15,355 bases of DNA from Pseudomonadota bacterium (GTDB taxonomy: Bacteria; Pseudomonadota; Alphaproteobacteria; Rhizobiales; Beijerinckiaceae): contig JAEXGT010000065.1 of the NCBI GenBank assembly GCA_023450615.1, positions 1 to 15,355 of the forward strand, in the 5' to 3' direction. The position numbers and the translations under genes are program-made. Below, one piece after another: positions 13,871 to 15,355 of this stretch. The number at the start of each line of letters is the position of its first letter. Positions within the stretch are counted from its first letter, which is position 1. The notes below the pieces were generated by a model. The model made no database searches. It saw nothing but the letters and a program-made list of their open reading frames with translations, and was not told where the DNA came from.

Positions 13871-14860
13871 CTATTGGAAATGATAAAGCGCGCCCTGTTC
13901 CGGGATCACGAACTCAACGCCAAGATCGTTTCCTGCTTCCAACTCCTTGCGAATAGCCTCCTGAGGCTGCTCGTTCGTCAAGGAGTACTTGATGTGGCTC
14001 ACGATAACCGGCAGCCCTTTCAGGGCATTCCCGCCCGCTTCCTGATCCAGAACTCGCAGCGTCTTGTGGACCCATTTCGGCGTCAGGTGTCCGAACAGCA
14101 GATTATCGGGACGGTCGCTGGTGTACGACACTTCCAGAATGATCGCTTTCAGGTTCCGCTGTCTCACCTTGTCGGCGACAGCCTTCCAGATGTCCTGCAT
14201 GTTGGAAGACTTTTGGACATCATCGGGACCTGTATCGCCAAAGCACAGAATTGCATCCTGCCCGCTCTCGATGAGGAAGGCGGTGGATTCTGCTCCTCCG
14301 TGGTTCAGCGGAAAAGGTGTGACGGTCATCCTGGTGCCAGCGATGTCTTTGGTTTCTCCCGGCTTCAGGTCTTCCAAGTGATACTTCTTCAACTGCGGCT
14401 GCTCGCCACGATCCAGCATGTTCGGCCACGCCTTCCAGTTGAAGTAGTTCTGCTCGATGGCCGCGCTCACCGATGGGAGGCTATAAATGGTCTTGTTGCT
14501 GTCGTCCGGCGAGGCGATCACCAAGCCCGCCAGATGATCGAGATGCGCGTGGCTGATCAGATAGCCCTTGATATGGCTTTTCAGAACATGGCCGACGACG
14601 CTGTCGGTGGAGCCTTCAGGCACCTTGACGCCCTTGAAGACGCCCTTGTCCTGAGCAACCTTCAAGCCGTTGACCAGACTGCCGGCATCGCACGCAACGG
14701 CGTTGCTGTCGCCATGCGGGCGGATGAGAAAGGAGCTGAGATTGCCGTCCTGAATGCCGCCCAAAGCGCCGAGAACAACCACATCGAAGCCCTGTTCGGA
14801 CAAGGCGACGGTAGGTGTCAGAAGCATTGACAGGGAAACAAGCGATGCGGTCAGTCTCAT
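13871..14860 (-). CDS. Exported class II 3',5'-cyclic-nucleotide phosphodiesterase
   Basis: A 329-residue metallo-beta-lactamase-fold enzyme of the class II phosphodiesterase family (yeast Pde1, Vibrio fischeri CpdP), which hydrolyses cAMP/cGMP to 5'-nucleotides. The metal motif HAHLDH is at 104-109, with further likely ligands His187 (PLNHGGAES), Asp209 (CFGDTGPDD), His258 (FGHLTPKW) and His289 (VSHIKYS). ILEVSYTSDRPDNLLFGHL (241-259) is the family signature. The N terminus MRLTASLVSLSMLLTPTVALS is a Sec signal, so the enzyme should be periplasmic like CpdP, acting on extracytoplasmic cyclic nucleotides. ATG at 14860 with GGA about eight bases upstream. It diverges from the MliC-like gene across a 155-base gap, in which no clear promoter was identified. 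The symbol cpdP is plausible but not claimed. Confidence 0.92.
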   Translation of the reverse strand: MRLTASLVSLSMLLTPTVALSEQGFDVVVLGALGGIQDGNLSSFLIRPHGDSNAVACDAGSLVNGLKVAQDKGVFKGVKVPEGSTDSVVGHVLKSHIKGYLISHAHLDHLAGLVIASPDDSNKTIYSLPSVSAAIEQNYFNWKAWPNMLDRGEQPQLKKYHLEDLKPGETKDIAGTRMTVTPFPLNHGGAESTAFLIESGQDAILCFGDTGPDDVQKSSNMQDIWKAVADKVRQRNLKAIILEVSYTSDRPDNLLFGHLTPKWVHKTLRVLDQEAGGNALKGLPVIVSHIKYSLTNEQPQEAIRKELEAGNDLGVEFVIPEQGALYHFQ

Positions 14861-15015
14861 GAGAATTCCGGTGCATGCGGTGTAAGGATGAGCCTCCCGA
14901 TAATATGGACGTCAGGAGCAGGCTCACGTTGAATATCGCCAGCAGATTATCCAGGATGGCCGGACCGCACCAGAATGGATTTGCGGAAGCTCTCCGGCAA
15001 GAATGGGATTGCCTC

Positions 15016-15348
15016 ATGAACCGTATGCATCCTGCCCTGGGCAGAACGATCCTCGCCGCCTTGTATGTGGCCGGTGCCGCCGCTGCAGCGGCCGCCCAGG
15101 ATACCAAGCCTTTTGAATACACCTGTGCCGACGGCACTAAACTCCAGGCCACGTTCTCTCCGCCCAGCGCCTCGACGGGGTCCGTGAAGCTGGTTTATTC
15201 CGGCTCCTTATCCGAGGCGGTGCTTCCGCAAGCCGTTTCCGCAGATGGAGGCCGCTATACCAAGGGCGACGTGGAATTCTGGATCAAAGGGAGGGGCGCA
15301 ACCCTGACCCGAGCAGGAAAGTCGACGACCTGCCGGACAAGCGACTAA
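15016..15348 (+). CDS. MliC-family inhibitor of c-type lysozyme
   Basis: A 110-residue exported protein expected to bind and block host c-type lysozyme in the periplasm. After an alanine-rich Sec signal (about 1-28, ending AAAAAAQ) comes the MliC fold: FEYTCADGTKLQATF, VKLVYSGSLSEAVLPQAVS, and SADGGRYTKGDVEFWIKG, the loop that enters the lysozyme active site in characterised members. ATLTRAGKSTTC follows. The two cysteines in the mature part probably form the family disulfide. No lipobox cysteine is present at the cleavage site, so it is likely soluble periplasmic rather than a lipoprotein. I chose the ATG at 15016 because it puts the signal peptide at the N terminus and GGGA lies seven bases upstream; an in-frame ATG at 15025 also works, and the open frame back to 14875 is not conserved-looking. 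Confidence 0.88.
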   Translation: MNRMHPALGRTILAALYVAGAAAAAAAQDTKPFEYTCADGTKLQATFSPPSASTGSVKLVYSGSLSEAVLPQAVSADGGRYTKGDVEFWIKGRGATLTRAGKSTTCRTSD

Positions 15349-15355
15349 GGTACTC

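Overview
The window looks like chromosomal DNA from a high-GC alphaproteobacterium, most likely Hyphomicrobiales (Methylobacteriaceae/Microvirga-like). This placement is inferred from GC-rich coding, the protein families present, and intergenic palindromes of the kind common in that order. No phage, transposase, integrase, CRISPR array or rRNA was recognised.

Left part (1-4318): a stand-alone long-form purC (SAICAR synthase) ends in a compound palindromic element. That element separates it from a convergent alpha/beta hydrolase. Two further minus-strand genes follow: a DUF1622 membrane protein and a lipoprotein L,D-transpeptidase with its own intrinsic terminator. A plus-strand tyrosine/dual-specificity phosphatase then converges on the copper genes.

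Copper module (4315-7348): copA (Cu(I) P1B-ATPase with two heavy-metal domains) and cueR form a minus-strand operon with an ATGA overlap. Upstream of copA is a near-textbook CueR promoter (TTGACC, then a CCTTCC/GGAAGG dyad). The ATPase and its copper sensor are therefore probably co-expressed and autoregulated.

Centre (7483-10300): an endonuclease/exonuclease/phosphatase-family protein, a beta-class-like glutathione transferase whose usual Cys10 is Ser, a WaaE-like family 2 glycosyltransferase, and a convergent RidA-family deaminase.

Right part (10408-15348): tRNA-Ser(GCU) with a recognisable promoter and a terminator-like hairpin in its leader. Just downstream is a lower-GC orphan gene for an exported six-cysteine protein. 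Next comes a CPA2 cation:proton antiporter carrying a C-terminal cyclic-nucleotide-binding domain, a probable 54-residue CxxC protein, an exported class II cyclic-nucleotide phosphodiesterase, and a divergent MliC-type lysozyme inhibitor. The closest thing to a novel system is this antiporter/phosphodiesterase pair, which shares a cyclic-nucleotide theme. The evidence is proximity and domain content only, and the two proteins probably act in different compartments.
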